Below are positions 7,769-16,500 of a stretch of DNA of 19,582 bases, in pieces; the first letter of the stretch is position 1, and every line of letters starts with the position of its first letter. Source of the stretch: Candidatus Bathyarchaeota archaeon B26-1 (GTDB lineage Archaea > Thermoproteota > Bathyarchaeia > Bathyarchaeales > B26-1); contig LUCD01000004.1 of NCBI GenBank assembly GCA_001593925.1, positions 1-19,582 on the forward strand, given 5' to 3'. Position numbers and translations under genes: made by a program. The notes under the pieces were generated by a model. The model was not told the DNA's origin. It ran no database searches and saw only the letters and a program-made list of their open reading frames with translations.

Positions 7769-8062
7769 TTACCCCTCTCTACGCGGTAGCACAGAATAGA
7801 GGGAGACACCATTATACGGAGGTTTTGCTTTCTTTGAGTCTTTTGGCCTAGGTTGGCAACGGATGATTAATTGTGAACCTTGACGATTGTTAGAAACCGG
7901 AACTTCTTTCTCCGTTTTACCCTTCTTTGTCTGTTGGGAAAAGAAGGAGCGGTTCTCACCAATCTTTTCCACGATTTCCCCCGCCAGCTCTTCCTCATTT
8001 TTCATATCGGAAAATCGGTATTTGATCGAGGAACTCCCGCAATTTATGACCAAAATCTTCAT
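7769..8062 (-). pseudogene. ackA: Acetate kinase, N-terminal remnant
   Basis: Residues 1-67 of this 97-residue frame match the start of acetate kinase: MKILVINCGSSSIKY with Asn7, Ser10, Ser12 and Lys14, then SDMKNEE, EKIGE and KEVPV. From about residue 68 the sequence is unrelated (proline- and basic-rich) and stops at 7769. Full enzymes have about 400 residues. The catalytic Arg91, His123, Asp148, His180, Arg241 and Glu384 (M. thermophila numbering, family knowledge) are all absent here. I looked for continuation in the other frames and found none before acpS begins. An internal deletion is the simplest explanation. The ATG at 8062 lies 2 bases after the pta stop, the normal pta-ackA order. 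It cannot be an active acetate kinase; a retained role as a translated spacer is possible. Confidence 0.82.
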
Positions 8063-8064
8063 CT

Positions 8065-9069
8065 TCAGCTCATTCCCCTTTGAGCTTCTACACAGACTAT
8101 AGCGATGGCTCCCACTATATCCTCCACGCTTGCCCCTCTAGACAGGTCACTTATGGGCTTAGAAAAGCCCTGAAGAATGGGCCCATACGCCTTGGCCCTC
8201 CCCATATATTGAACAAGCTTATATGCGATGTTGGCTGCGTTCAGGTCAGGAAAAATTAGGATATTTGCTCTTCCAGCAACATCACTCTCCTTTATTTTTC
8301 TCCTTGCCACTTCGGGAATGATTGCCGCATCCGCTTGAAGCTCTCCGTCAATTAACAAATGAGGAGCCCTCTTCTTTGCGATCTCCGTAGCTTCAACTAC
8401 CTTATCTACCAACGGGTGGTGGGCACTCCCCTTCGTGGAAAAAGATAGCATTGCAACTCTAGGCTCCCAACCAAGTAGAATTTCAGCGCTTTTCGCGGAT
8501 GAGATGGCGATTTCTGCCAGCTGAGAAGGAGTGGGATCCGGATTTACAGCGGCGTCAGCAAAGATTAGAACTCCATTCTCTCCCCCAACAAAACCCGGCA
8601 CATCCATGATGAAAAAGCTTGATGGTAGTGAAACACCCTTTTGGAGGCCTACTATAAGTCTACCGGCCCTTATGACGCTAGCCGTAAGATTGGCCGCGCC
8701 AGCAACCATTCCGTCAGCGTCCCCAGCTCGAACCATCATCGCTCCGAAATAAAGGTTTTTTTGGAGGATCCTCTTGGCTAATTTCTCCGTAACCCCCTTC
8801 CTTTTTCTTATCCTACAATACAGAGACGCATATTTCTCTAATTTTGAAGAATACGAGGGATTAACGATCTCTATGTTTTCGATCTCCAGATTTAAGTCGG
8901 AAGCTTTTTTCATTATGCGGCTCCTTTCCCCCAGAAGAATGGGATGAGCAATTCCTTCTTTTGTCGAGATTACAGCGGCCTTAATGATCCTCTCTTCCTC
9001 TCCCTCGGGCAGAACGATCCTTTTAGGATCTCTTCTCGCTTCTCTCTTAAACCGTTCCATTATATCCAC
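8065..9069 (-). CDS. pta: Phosphate acetyltransferase
   Basis: Interconverts acetyl-CoA and acetyl phosphate. At 334 residues it is the short, single-domain form. Motifs: RIVLPEGEEERII (17-29); AGDADGMVAGA (115-125); DGELQADAA (241-249); ILIFPDLNAANIAYKL (270-285); and the signature GPILQGFSKPISDLSRGAS (296-314) with Ser310, Arg311 and Asp317, equivalent to catalytic-site residues of the Methanosarcina enzyme. GTG start at 9069 behind a GGGGGG run (ATG 9060 is an alternative). It leads the operon pta-ackA'-acpS. Because the adjacent acetate kinase is broken, acetyl phosphate made here needs another outlet, or the enzyme serves acetyl-CoA balance. Pta is rare in archaea, known from Methanosarcina and some Bathyarchaeia, so bacterial ancestry of the operon is plausible. 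Confidence 0.95.
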   Translation of the reverse strand: MDIMERFKREARRDPKRIVLPEGEEERIIKAAVISTKEGIAHPILLGERSRIMKKASDLNLEIENIEIVNPSYSSKLEKYASLYCRIRKRKGVTEKLAKRILQKNLYFGAMMVRAGDADGMVAGAANLTASVIRAGRLIVGLQKGVSLPSSFFIMDVPGFVGGENGVLIFADAAVNPDPTPSQLAEIAISSAKSAEILLGWEPRVAMLSFSTKGSAHHPLVDKVVEATEIAKKRAPHLLIDGELQADAAIIPEVARRKIKESDVAGRANILIFPDLNAANIAYKLVQYMGRAKAYGPILQGFSKPISDLSRGASVEDIVGAIAIVCVEAQRGMS

Positions 9070-9321
9070 GTTACGTCCCCCCAGCCTCCCTTAAGAATCC
9101 TTAGACTCCACTTAGACAGCGAGGTCAATCGCATCCACTAAACCATCCTAGTGAAAGATATAAGTTTTACTTCCGATATGATTTTGCTGACGATGAGGAC
9201 AGTGCCCCGTTGCCATTTCCACTTGACCCTTCATGGCCTCCCTTGGCCCATCAAGAATAAGAGCTCAGAGCGAAGGGAAAACTGATTAGAAATCCTCAAG
9301 TTAGATAAGAGGTCGATCAAG
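9070..9321. promoter_or_regulatory. Divergent promoter region between pta and nagB
   Basis: No gene fits here. GATATAAG at 9157-9164 reads as a TATA-like box on both strands (CTTATATC on the minus strand) and could serve pta with a ~90-base leader. For nagB the GAGGT at 9310-9314, 7 bases before ATG 9322, is a good Shine-Dalgarno. CTTAGAC occurs twice at 9100-9106 and 9111-9117, 11 bases apart, too short to interpret. Confidence 0.35.
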
Positions 9322-10113
9322 ATGAGGGTGATAATTACTAAAGACTACGACGAGATGAGTAAGGAAGCCGCCAGAATAATAGCGAAGCAGATAAAGGAGA
9401 AACCGGACTCCGTGATTGGCTTCGCAACCGGAGGCACACCTGTCGGCACGTACAAGGAGCTCATCCGGATGCACAAGGAGGAAGGCCTAGACTTCTCGAA
9501 GATAACCACCTTCAACCTAGACGAGTACTATGGGCTCGGCCCGGACCATCCGCAGAGCTACCACTACTACATGTTCGAGAACCTCTTCAACCACGTCAAC
9601 GTCGACCCGAAGAAGATACACATACCCGACGGACTCGCTAAGGACGTGGATGCCTTCTGCAAAGAGTACGAGGAGGAGATAAAGAAGGCGGGGGGAATCG
9701 ACCTCCAGATACTGGGGATCGGCCGCGACGGCCACATAGCGTTCAACGAGCCGGGTTCCTCCCTAGCCTCCCGCACGAGGCTCGTCGCCCTAGCCGAGGA
9801 GACGATAAAGGACAACGCTAGGTTCTTCGAGAAGGAGGAGGATGTCCCCCGCTACGCCCTAAGCATGGGTGTCGGCACAATACTTGAGGCTAAGAAGATT
9901 CTACTACTGGCGAACGGCGAGTCGAAGGCTGACGCCGTGGCGGCCCTCATAGAGGGGCCTGTGACATCCCAGGTCACGGCATCCGCTCTTCAGCTACATC
10001 CAGACGTAACCGTGATAATCGACGAGGCGGCGGCGTCCAAACTGAAGAGGAAGTCCTACTACAAGTTCGTGGACAAGATGTACCGGATGCTGGAGGAGAA
10101 AAAGTCCCTATAA
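9322..10113 (+). CDS. nagB: Glucosamine-6-phosphate deaminase
   Basis: Cytoplasmic enzyme that converts glucosamine-6-phosphate to fructose-6-phosphate and ammonia, reversibly. The 263-residue length is normal. Motifs: phosphate loop FATGGTPVGTYKEL (34-47); LDEYYGL (66-72) with Asp67, equivalent to E. coli Asp72; active-site GIGRDGHIAFNEPGSSLASRTR (133-153) with Asp136, His138 and Glu143; and SMGVGTILEAKKILLLANG (181-199) with substrate-binding Lys202 after it. ATG start with GAGGT upstream. It is the only gene of its transcript here and is followed by a T-rich stretch. With the GlmU-like gene it suggests amino-sugar interconversion. In an archaeon lacking GlmS it could run in the synthetic direction; glmS and glmM are not in this window. 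Confidence 0.96.
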   Translation: MRVIITKDYDEMSKEAARIIAKQIKEKPDSVIGFATGGTPVGTYKELIRMHKEEGLDFSKITTFNLDEYYGLGPDHPQSYHYYMFENLFNHVNVDPKKIHIPDGLAKDVDAFCKEYEEEIKKAGGIDLQILGIGRDGHIAFNEPGSSLASRTRLVALAEETIKDNARFFEKEEDVPRYALSMGVGTILEAKKILLLANGESKADAVAALIEGPVTSQVTASALQLHPDVTVIIDEAAASKLKRKSYYKFVDKMYRMLEEKKSL

Positions 10114-10140
10114 AGCCCCCTTTTATTTTCCTTTCCTCAA
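10114..10140 (+). terminator. T-rich archaeal-type terminator after nagB
   Basis: CCCCCTTTTATTTTCCTTTCC right after the nagB stop, with no hairpin, in the 39-base gap where nagB and the minus-strand kinase converge. Archaeal RNA polymerase commonly stops at such T tracts. Confidence 0.5.
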
Positions 10141-10152
10141 TTCCCCGCGGCT

Positions 10153-11883
10153 TCAGCTGAAACTTAGACCTTTTGGAGGCGTACCGAGTAGGCAGGCTCC
10201 CTGCCCCGGATAGGTTACGGCGATCCTAGGCTCAACCCCGTAAGGTTTAAAATACTTCTCGTCCAGTATCCTCCTCAACTCCTCAACCTTATCTCTCCTT
10301 ATTAGAACCTCAACGTCCCCACCCAAACCCGCACCCATCATCTGGGCCGCGGCGTAGCTGCCTAACTCGTAGTCGACGATGTCGCAGAGGTGGTCGATTT
10401 GGGGTATGCTCCTCTCGTAGCCTCCGGGTTGCCAGTAGAGCTGAGCCTCCTCGATCTCCTCCGGAGTGGAGTCGCGGTTCCTGAGGGTTGCGATCAGCCT
10501 GTCCAGCCTCTCGTCGGTGCTGAAGGCTCCGGGGTTCCAGGGAACCCTGTTTCCCTCCCTGTCGAACTTCGCCACTCTGTCACCGTCATGGGACCTCTTT
10601 ACAAGTTTGAGTATCCCCTCTATGTCCCTTCTCTTTAGAAACTCCGGGAAGACCACGGCTCTCTCCGCCTCTGCCAAGCCGAAGAGGGCTCTCTGCCTCA
10701 GCTTGTAACCTTCTCTGGGCTCTCTATGGTTCGATAGGATGGCGTCCAACTCTTCCTGGTAGGCGTCTGATATGCGTGTTCTCAGCTCTTTTCGGCTCAC
10801 CCTCTCCGGGAGAGACCTCAAAATCTCGTATATTCTAGCCAAGTCAACCTTGAGGTTCCTCGTGTTCACGTCGCGTAGCCAGACCAGCTTCCGGGCATAC
10901 TCCGGGTAGAGGCTCTTTATGCAGAGGAGGGCCAGCCTATACTCGGCCGCCGTGACGCGTAGGTAGTTCTTCGCCTCGTCGTCTTGAGGTCTCTCCACGC
11001 CGGAGTTCACTATGACAACGCAGTAGCCCTCCGGGAACGGTGCGTAGGTGACATCCTCAACCCTTGTAGGTAGAGAGCCTATATGGGAGATCATACCCCG
11101 CTTGGAGAGGGTGATCGCCGCGTGGTCGGCTGACCCTCCCCGGGTGAGCACATACCACTCCGAGTATCCGACTCTATCGATGAACTCTCCAACAGGCATC
11201 TCGATCCCGTTTATCTCCTTCATGGCGACGGCTACGGCGATCACGAGGGCTGAAGACGAACTCATACCTCTCCGCGGCGGAAGGTCTCCTCCAACGAGCA
11301 CGTTCATACCCTTAATCCTCTTCGTGAATGTTCCGTCAGCCCTCCTGTAATACTCCTGGAAGTATACGGTCAACCCTTTAATGTAGTCGTCCCAGTCGAG
11401 GTTCTCCCCCCGGCGCATCCTCTCCCTGAACCTCTCAGCTGTCCAACGGTCCCAGTCGTCGAGGTCCACGATCTTCCTCGGCGGCATCTCATCTCCGATC
11501 CTGAACTTTTTAGGCCGATACTTCGGGTCCATGTTACGTAGGAGAACCCAGTCATCGTCCCTCGCCTCCACCAGAGCGAAGATTTCGGTGTTAGTGGCCA
11601 TGGGGTTGACGAACCCTCCCATGTAGTCGGTGTGGCGGCCTAGAAGGTTCACCCGGCCGGGCGCCCTAGAGATCACAACCTCCGAGCCGGAGCCGTAAGC
11701 CTCGCTAAACTCCTTTAGGGCCTCGAGGTAGAGGCTTCTTCTCTTCTCGATAACGTCCTCCTCGTCCCCGTAGATTCTCCTGAAGGCTTCTCTCAGCTCG
11801 GGGTCCAAAGGATGCTCCAGCCTCCTGATCCACTCCTTAACAGGCATAGCTACGATCGACCCGCCTCGAGAACCCGCAGACAC
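10153..11883 (-). CDS. GHMP kinase, galactokinase-related, substrate unknown
   Basis: Probably phosphorylates a sugar (likely at C1) with ATP. Galactokinase-type motifs in order: SRAPGRVNLLGRHTDYMGGF (72-91); ATP loop LPPRRGMSSSSALVIA (201-216); GGSADHAAIT (249-258), where Asp253 matches the galactokinase catalytic base; and GAGLGGDVEVLI (motif 3) near the C-terminus. Two oddities: the signature has Arg83 where galactokinases have the sugar-contacting Glu (GEHTD becomes GRHTD), and the protein has 576 residues against ~350-400 for usual galactokinases, with extra charged segments around 120-190 and 300-460. Galactose is therefore doubtful; an acidic or amino sugar is a guess. GTG 11883 or ATG 11847 is the start. 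It is the last of three minus-strand genes, 112 bases after the ATP-grasp gene, possibly with its own promoter. Confidence 0.8.
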   Translation of the reverse strand: MSAGSRGGSIVAMPVKEWIRRLEHPLDPELREAFRRIYGDEEDVIEKRRSLYLEALKEFSEAYGSGSEVVISRAPGRVNLLGRHTDYMGGFVNPMATNTEIFALVEARDDDWVLLRNMDPKYRPKKFRIGDEMPPRKIVDLDDWDRWTAERFRERMRRGENLDWDDYIKGLTVYFQEYYRRADGTFTKRIKGMNVLVGGDLPPRRGMSSSSALVIAVAVAMKEINGIEMPVGEFIDRVGYSEWYVLTRGGSADHAAITLSKRGMISHIGSLPTRVEDVTYAPFPEGYCVVIVNSGVERPQDDEAKNYLRVTAAEYRLALLCIKSLYPEYARKLVWLRDVNTRNLKVDLARIYEILRSLPERVSRKELRTRISDAYQEELDAILSNHREPREGYKLRQRALFGLAEAERAVVFPEFLKRRDIEGILKLVKRSHDGDRVAKFDREGNRVPWNPGAFSTDERLDRLIATLRNRDSTPEEIEEAQLYWQPGGYERSIPQIDHLCDIVDYELGSYAAAQMMGAGLGGDVEVLIRRDKVEELRRILDEKYFKPYGVEPRIAVTYPGQGACLLGTPPKGLSFS

Positions 11884-11910
11884 GGCTCCATCCCATCCCT
11901 AGAGATTTCT

Positions 11911-11920
11911 TGTTAAAGTT
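11911..11920 (-). promoter_or_regulatory. TATA-like box for the GHMP kinase
   Basis: On the minus strand AACTTTAACA lies about 30 bases before the GTG at 11883, the right distance for a short-leader archaeal transcript. Suggestive only; readthrough from the ATP-grasp gene is also possible. Confidence 0.3.
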
Positions 11921-11949
11921 TCTGGACGAATCAATTTAGCGTTTACCGT

Positions 11950-11965
11950 CCTCCTTTTTCGGAGG
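11950..11965 (-). other. Short stem-loop between the ATP-grasp and kinase genes
   Basis: CCTCC at 11950-11954 and GGAGG at 11961-11965 are reverse complements with a 6-base loop. On the minus-strand RNA the loop is followed by no T run, so it is not a bacterial terminator. It may mark the operon gap, act in RNA processing, or be chance. Confidence 0.25.
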
Positions 11966-11995
11966 CTCTCGCCCCGGACAGCCGGCACGTTAAGA

Positions 11996-13564
11996 TCATG
12001 ATCCCTTACCGTGGAGGAGCCTCCGCCTCATCAACCGGATCGCCCTGAAGATGGCTGAGCTCACCATGAGTTTAGGCTCGGCGTCTACTTCATCCTCTAG
12101 GCTGGTCGAGTGGTTGAGCCCAGCCGGCCGAGGGTTCGCCTCCAGAAGAACCGGCAAGATGGGTTCATCGGCGCCGGGAACTTCGAGAACCATGTCTACG
12201 CCGACCATCTTTAGAGAATCCTCCTCGGGTAAGCCTGAGTTCAAGGCTTGGGCGGCGGCCTCAGCCGCGCATTTGATCCTCCTCACATCCTTCGAGGTAA
12301 CGTTCAGCCTGACCCATTCTCCACAGCTCCGGTAGTAGAGGTTTCTTAAAGCTTTGTGTAGATCGATTATCTCTCCGCCCCGACCCCGCGAGGCCACGAG
12401 CTTCTCAGAGACTTGGGCGTAACCGGACTCCGCTACGAAGCTTGAGCCATTCCAGGCTACGTTTATGCGTAGGCTTATGTGTTTGAGGTTCCTTGTCTCC
12501 TCCGGCTCTCTTAGCGGGGAGAACCGAATGTTGCCCCTTTCCTCTCTCAGGAGCACGTCGTCCAGCCGGAGTATGGCGGCGATATGTTTGGCGGCTGGAT
12601 GCTCTACGCCAATCCCGCCCCGGTAAACGTCAAACCTGAACCTCTCAACCATCCAGCCCTCCGTCCCCCTGTTGGGCTGTATAAAGACTCCGAGAGAGCT
12701 CCGCTTTCTTCTCAGACTCAAATCCTCTATGAAGGCCTCTAACATTTTTAGGGCGTCCTTTAGGAGGCTCGACTTAGGTATGAGCCTGAAAGCCGGGGAC
12801 TCCAATCTGCACCGTAGCCAGAGCTCATGCGTCCAAGCCTTGTCGTCAGCCCTCTCAGACGCTTCGTAAGGGTTTACCTGGACGATCCCCGCGTCTCTGA
12901 AGGTGTCCGAGAGCCTTCTATGCAGATCGGTCTCCCTCGAGAATGGCAGGTGGAGAGTCTGCACCACGTGGAGTGGAACCGCCGCCTCAAAACCGACCTC
13001 CCTGACACGCCAAGACTCATCCACGAGTAGAGCCCTAACAGCCTCCCCCTTCTCGGTTAACCAGTCGAGATGAACACCTAAAACGTTCACCTTCCCGTCT
13101 CGAAGAGGCCTAGAAGAGAACTCGTCAACCTGAAACGCCAGAACAACATCCTGGAAGTATATGGATTCAGCCCCGAAGATCAAGCCGAAGTTTATTCCCT
13201 CGCCGAGAATCTTCTGGGTCTCCTCCGCGCTGAGCCGTTTAGGCTCTATGTTGAGCGTAGGAGCGTTCGGTCCGCATCTAAGCCGCTCAAGGGCGACCTC
13301 CGATATCCTCGTTAAGAACGTCCTGTCTGAGAAGGCGGCCTCCAGATCGGCTCTCCTCAAGGTTCTCCTAGAGATTCTATCCCGTTCACGGAGTAGGGAA
13401 TCCACGATCCAGCGTTTCAAGGCCTCCGCTCCGGAAGGCTCCGACGCCCTTCTTTTGAGCGCCTCGAGGCTGGACTGCCCCAAGCGCCCGAAGACCTCAT
13501 CCTCTAAGTAGCCTAACAAAAGCTCGCTTATGCCCTCTTCTTCGGGTTTGCCTTTCACCCCCAA
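11996..13564 (-). CDS. ATP-grasp fold ligase-like protein, function unknown
   Basis: I do not recognise the family, but the protein looks like an ATP-grasp enzyme, a fold that joins an acid to an amine, thiol or similar group through an acyl phosphate. Evidence: VQVNPYEASERADDKAWTH (228-246) resembles the pre-ATP-grasp Asp-Lys-x-x-Thr step; GVFIQPNRGTEGWMVERF (292-309) looks like the ATP-lysine/glycine loop; GVDMVLEV (455-462) and LLEANPRPAGLNHS (473-486), with Glu475, Asn477 and Arg479, match the C-terminal Mg2+-binding E-x-N-x-R strand. The N-terminal 100 residues are helical and charged. There is no signal peptide or membrane segment. TTG start at 13564, 6 bases after GGAGG, and 34 bases after the giant gene, which also has an ATP-grasp domain. 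Operon partnership with it is likely. Confidence 0.7.
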   Translation of the reverse strand: MGVKGKPEEEGISELLLGYLEDEVFGRLGQSSLEALKRRASEPSGAEALKRWIVDSLLRERDRISRRTLRRADLEAAFSDRTFLTRISEVALERLRCGPNAPTLNIEPKRLSAEETQKILGEGINFGLIFGAESIYFQDVVLAFQVDEFSSRPLRDGKVNVLGVHLDWLTEKGEAVRALLVDESWRVREVGFEAAVPLHVVQTLHLPFSRETDLHRRLSDTFRDAGIVQVNPYEASERADDKAWTHELWLRCRLESPAFRLIPKSSLLKDALKMLEAFIEDLSLRRKRSSLGVFIQPNRGTEGWMVERFRFDVYRGGIGVEHPAAKHIAAILRLDDVLLREERGNIRFSPLREPEETRNLKHISLRINVAWNGSSFVAESGYAQVSEKLVASRGRGGEIIDLHKALRNLYYRSCGEWVRLNVTSKDVRRIKCAAEAAAQALNSGLPEEDSLKMVGVDMVLEVPGADEPILPVLLEANPRPAGLNHSTSLEDEVDAEPKLMVSSAIFRAIRLMRRRLLHGKGS

Positions 13565-13570
13565 AGGAGT

Positions 13571-13575
13571 CCTCC
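13571..13575 (-). promoter_or_regulatory. Shine-Dalgarno GGAGG deciding the TTG start at 13564
   Basis: On the minus strand GGAGG is 6 bases before TTG 13564 and 12 before the alternative GTG 13558; the spacing favours TTG. Confidence 0.5.
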
Positions 13576-13598
13576 AGACATTTCTTCCGGCTTACAGC

Positions 13599-16500
13599 CT
13601 AGCTCGACCGAGCCGCCTTCTCGATGTATGCGGCTGGCTCCCGGGGTCTCGGTTCAACATCCTTAACCTTCATGGCCTCAAGTTTTCTCTTGTATATGGA
13701 GGCTCTTTCCCCCAGACACTTGAAGATTATGTAGACCCCTTCACCCTTCCTGTGTGGTGGGAGCTGATCGTTGTGCGGCCTCCAGAGCCCGGCTCCAGGG
13801 TTGGCCTCTATCTTGTACATTATCAGCGAGCTTATTGGGCGGCCCTTCTCGTCGAAGAGGGGTATGCGCCTCCCCTCCTCGTCGAAGAGGCGGATGGGTA
13901 TGGGGTTTCCGTTCTCGTCCACCCTAGGAACCGGTTTTCCATCCTTGTCGTATATCTGGACTGGGGTTGGCTTCCCGTCCTCGTCGTATAATGGGATGAG
14001 CCTCTCCGAGTCCTCGTCGTAGATTTGGATTAGGTTGTCGTTCTCGTCGACGAGGAAGACCGGCATGTAGTCACCCATCTCGTAGGGTATGTCCCGGTTG
14101 TCGAAGCCCGTTAAGTCTTTGATCACCCTGAAATTGAGCCTCTCGGAGAACTCCGGGTGTATCTTCAAGTAGTCTTCCAGTATCTCCTTCCAGTGCTTCC
14201 TCAGATAACGCCTCTGGGCCTCCATAGACCTGAAGGAGGCCTTAGTTATCTCACGCCGCAGGTCCTCCCGATACTTCGGGTTGATTATGTCGTCCGTGTA
14301 CTCGTAGAGGAGGCCTCCCTGCCCGACGTTGGCGACGCCGGAAGTGCCGATCACCGTTATGTTGTGGGAAATCTCGTACCCTCTCTCCCCCAAGACGAGT
14401 ATCTGTCTGAAGTACGAGAAGAGCGGGGTCTGCGGGTCCCTGTAGAGCTGAACCGGGACGCCCAGCCTAGCGAACCTCTCAACAAGGTTCTCCAAGAGCT
14501 CGGGGGTGTAGAGCCTCCTGACGTAGGATTTGAGGAACTCCTGAACCACAACGTTGTCGCTCTTGGATATCTCGTAGATCAGGTTAACCGCCTCTGTTAG
14601 GTTCTCCTCTAGAGCCTTCCCGTCTCTACGTATCTGGATCACCTTGGCGTTTCTCCCACCAGACTCTTTCTCGGGTTTTATGATCACGGTTCCATGGGAC
14701 TCTGAGAAGTCGAGGAGCCTCCTCCTTATCTCAGATTTGGCTTCAGCCTCAGACATGCGGGCCGTCTGGTCCATGTACCAGTTGAACTGGTCAGCCGTCC
14801 TTATCCCGCTTCCCTTCAACATCTCTGGAAGCCTACATTTCAGGTAGGTAGCCGCCTCCCAGACTAGAGGCTGGATCAACGGGGCTCTAACGAACTCTAT
14901 CTCAGGCCTCAGAGGATGCGTGAAATGGAAGAAGATTCCGTGGGCCACTATTGGCCTGCTGAAGCTGAAGAGCGCTAATACTCCCTTGGAGCCCACGGCC
15001 GACGCCTTCTTCTCCGCTTCTTCACGTTTGAGGCCCGAAGCCAGCAGGGCGGCTAGGTAGTCTTCTTTCGAGAGGAAGGTGAACCCGTCTAGGACGTGGA
15101 GAACCTCACACCCGTACCTTTCGTCCTTCTCGATCTTCGGGAACGCTGTAAGCATGAGGTTTACACCTTTCTCCTTGACTAGTTTGGGGTTCTGCTCTAG
15201 AGCCACCGGAACGGTGGTGTTTCCGTGCGGGTACACTATGACGACGTTCGTCCTCTCGTCACACTTCAAGGCGGATGGATCGAGGTTCTTGAAGACTTCT
15301 GGGGGCGGATAACCTTCATGGAGGAGGACGACGGCGTCCCTCAGCCTCGCGTAGCTGAACCAGAACCGTTCAGCCTCGTCCGTGAGGTTTACCCCCAGAC
15401 CCGTCACGTTTCTATCTGCGTCTCCAAGCCAAGCGTCGCAGTATTCTGGACTGAAGTTCTTCAATTCGGTCTTCGTGACTATCAGGTGTCTACACTTGGT
15501 GTAGAGCCACCTGTGCCTCCTCACGGCAAGCTCAATCTTCTCCCGGCGGTTGTAAACCTCGAAGCCTACACCTCTCTGCCTATGATAATGGTAGGGGATG
15601 TAGTCGAAGATGTGGCTGTTGAGGGTTGCATCGAAGAACCTAGCCAGCTCAACGGTCATGGCGTGGGGGTCATCCACATCCATAGTCTTCTCGAGCAGGA
15701 GCGATATGTCTAGGAGCTCAAGGGCTTTGGCGACCTCCTCGAGTATGGATTTGTCGCCCTTAGCGAGCTCAGCCATCTTAGCCATCTCGGCCGCTAGGTT
15801 CCTGTAGGCCTCTAGGGTGATCTCTCCCCCGCTGAAGAGGGCCCTTACAGATTTCTCTACGCGCCTCCTCGCGGAGGGTTCAGGGGAGAGAACATCGATT
15901 AGGAGAGTGAACATTCCTTTAGTCCAGCCGAGAAACTTTCCGAAGTCTTCTTGCCCAACGGGCTCTCTACCGTTACCTAAGAGCTTCTTGGCGTTCCTGT
16001 AGATTCCCTCGAGGTCGCGCTTCTCGACGGCCTCGTCGACTTCCCTCTCAACCGAGAGGAAACCGCGCATACGGCTCCGCAGGGCTTCAGCCCTCATAGC
16101 CTGCCTTCTCCTAGCCTCCCTCTTCTCCAAGATCGAGACCGTCTCTTCCACGGCCTTCAGGGAGCCGGCTATCCCTGTTCTGACCTCACGGTACTCGGCC
16201 GCGGGAGGCGGAACATACTTAGGCTTAACGAAGAGTTCCAAGATTTCGTCCACTTCTTCCTCCGTGAAGCCTTCGACATCGCTCCCTCCCTTCCTAGGAG
16301 CCCCAGCTACCGCCCTCTCAAACTTCATCCTTGCGGAAACAATCTCCTCGAGGCTTGCCTTCCCGTTTAGGAGGTACATTCCGCCGAGGATCAGCCAAGT
16401 CCCGAAGTCGAGGCGGTGGAGGGGCAACCCCATCCTAACGTTGCCCAGAGCCCTCGATACGTAACGGTAGGACCTCTGAATCTTCTCCGGGACTTTCAGT

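Noticed and set aside
7798..7830. TATAAT-like sequence on the minus strand upstream of acpS as a bacterial promoter
   Set aside because: No -35 box at a 16-18 base spacing, and acpS is tightly coupled to the ackA remnant.
7383..9069. Base-composition evidence for recent transfer of pta-ackA'-acpS
   Set aside because: Lines I counted by hand run about 45-52% G+C here, against about 43-53% in other genes and high 50s in the giant gene; the spread is too wide to claim foreign origin from composition.
9100..9117. Direct repeat CTTAGAC twice, 11 bases apart, upstream of pta
   Set aside because: Only 7 bases long and two copies; easily chance.
13530..13991. Plus-strand open frames across the repeat region of the giant gene
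   Set aside because: These mirror the repetitive codons of the minus-strand gene, whose ATP-grasp motifs are clear; the plus-strand peptides look low-complexity.
13824..14051. CRISPR-like or microsatellite interpretation of the repeated TCGTCG DNA
   Set aside because: Units are irregular, lie in frame inside a long coding region and are conserved mainly at protein level.
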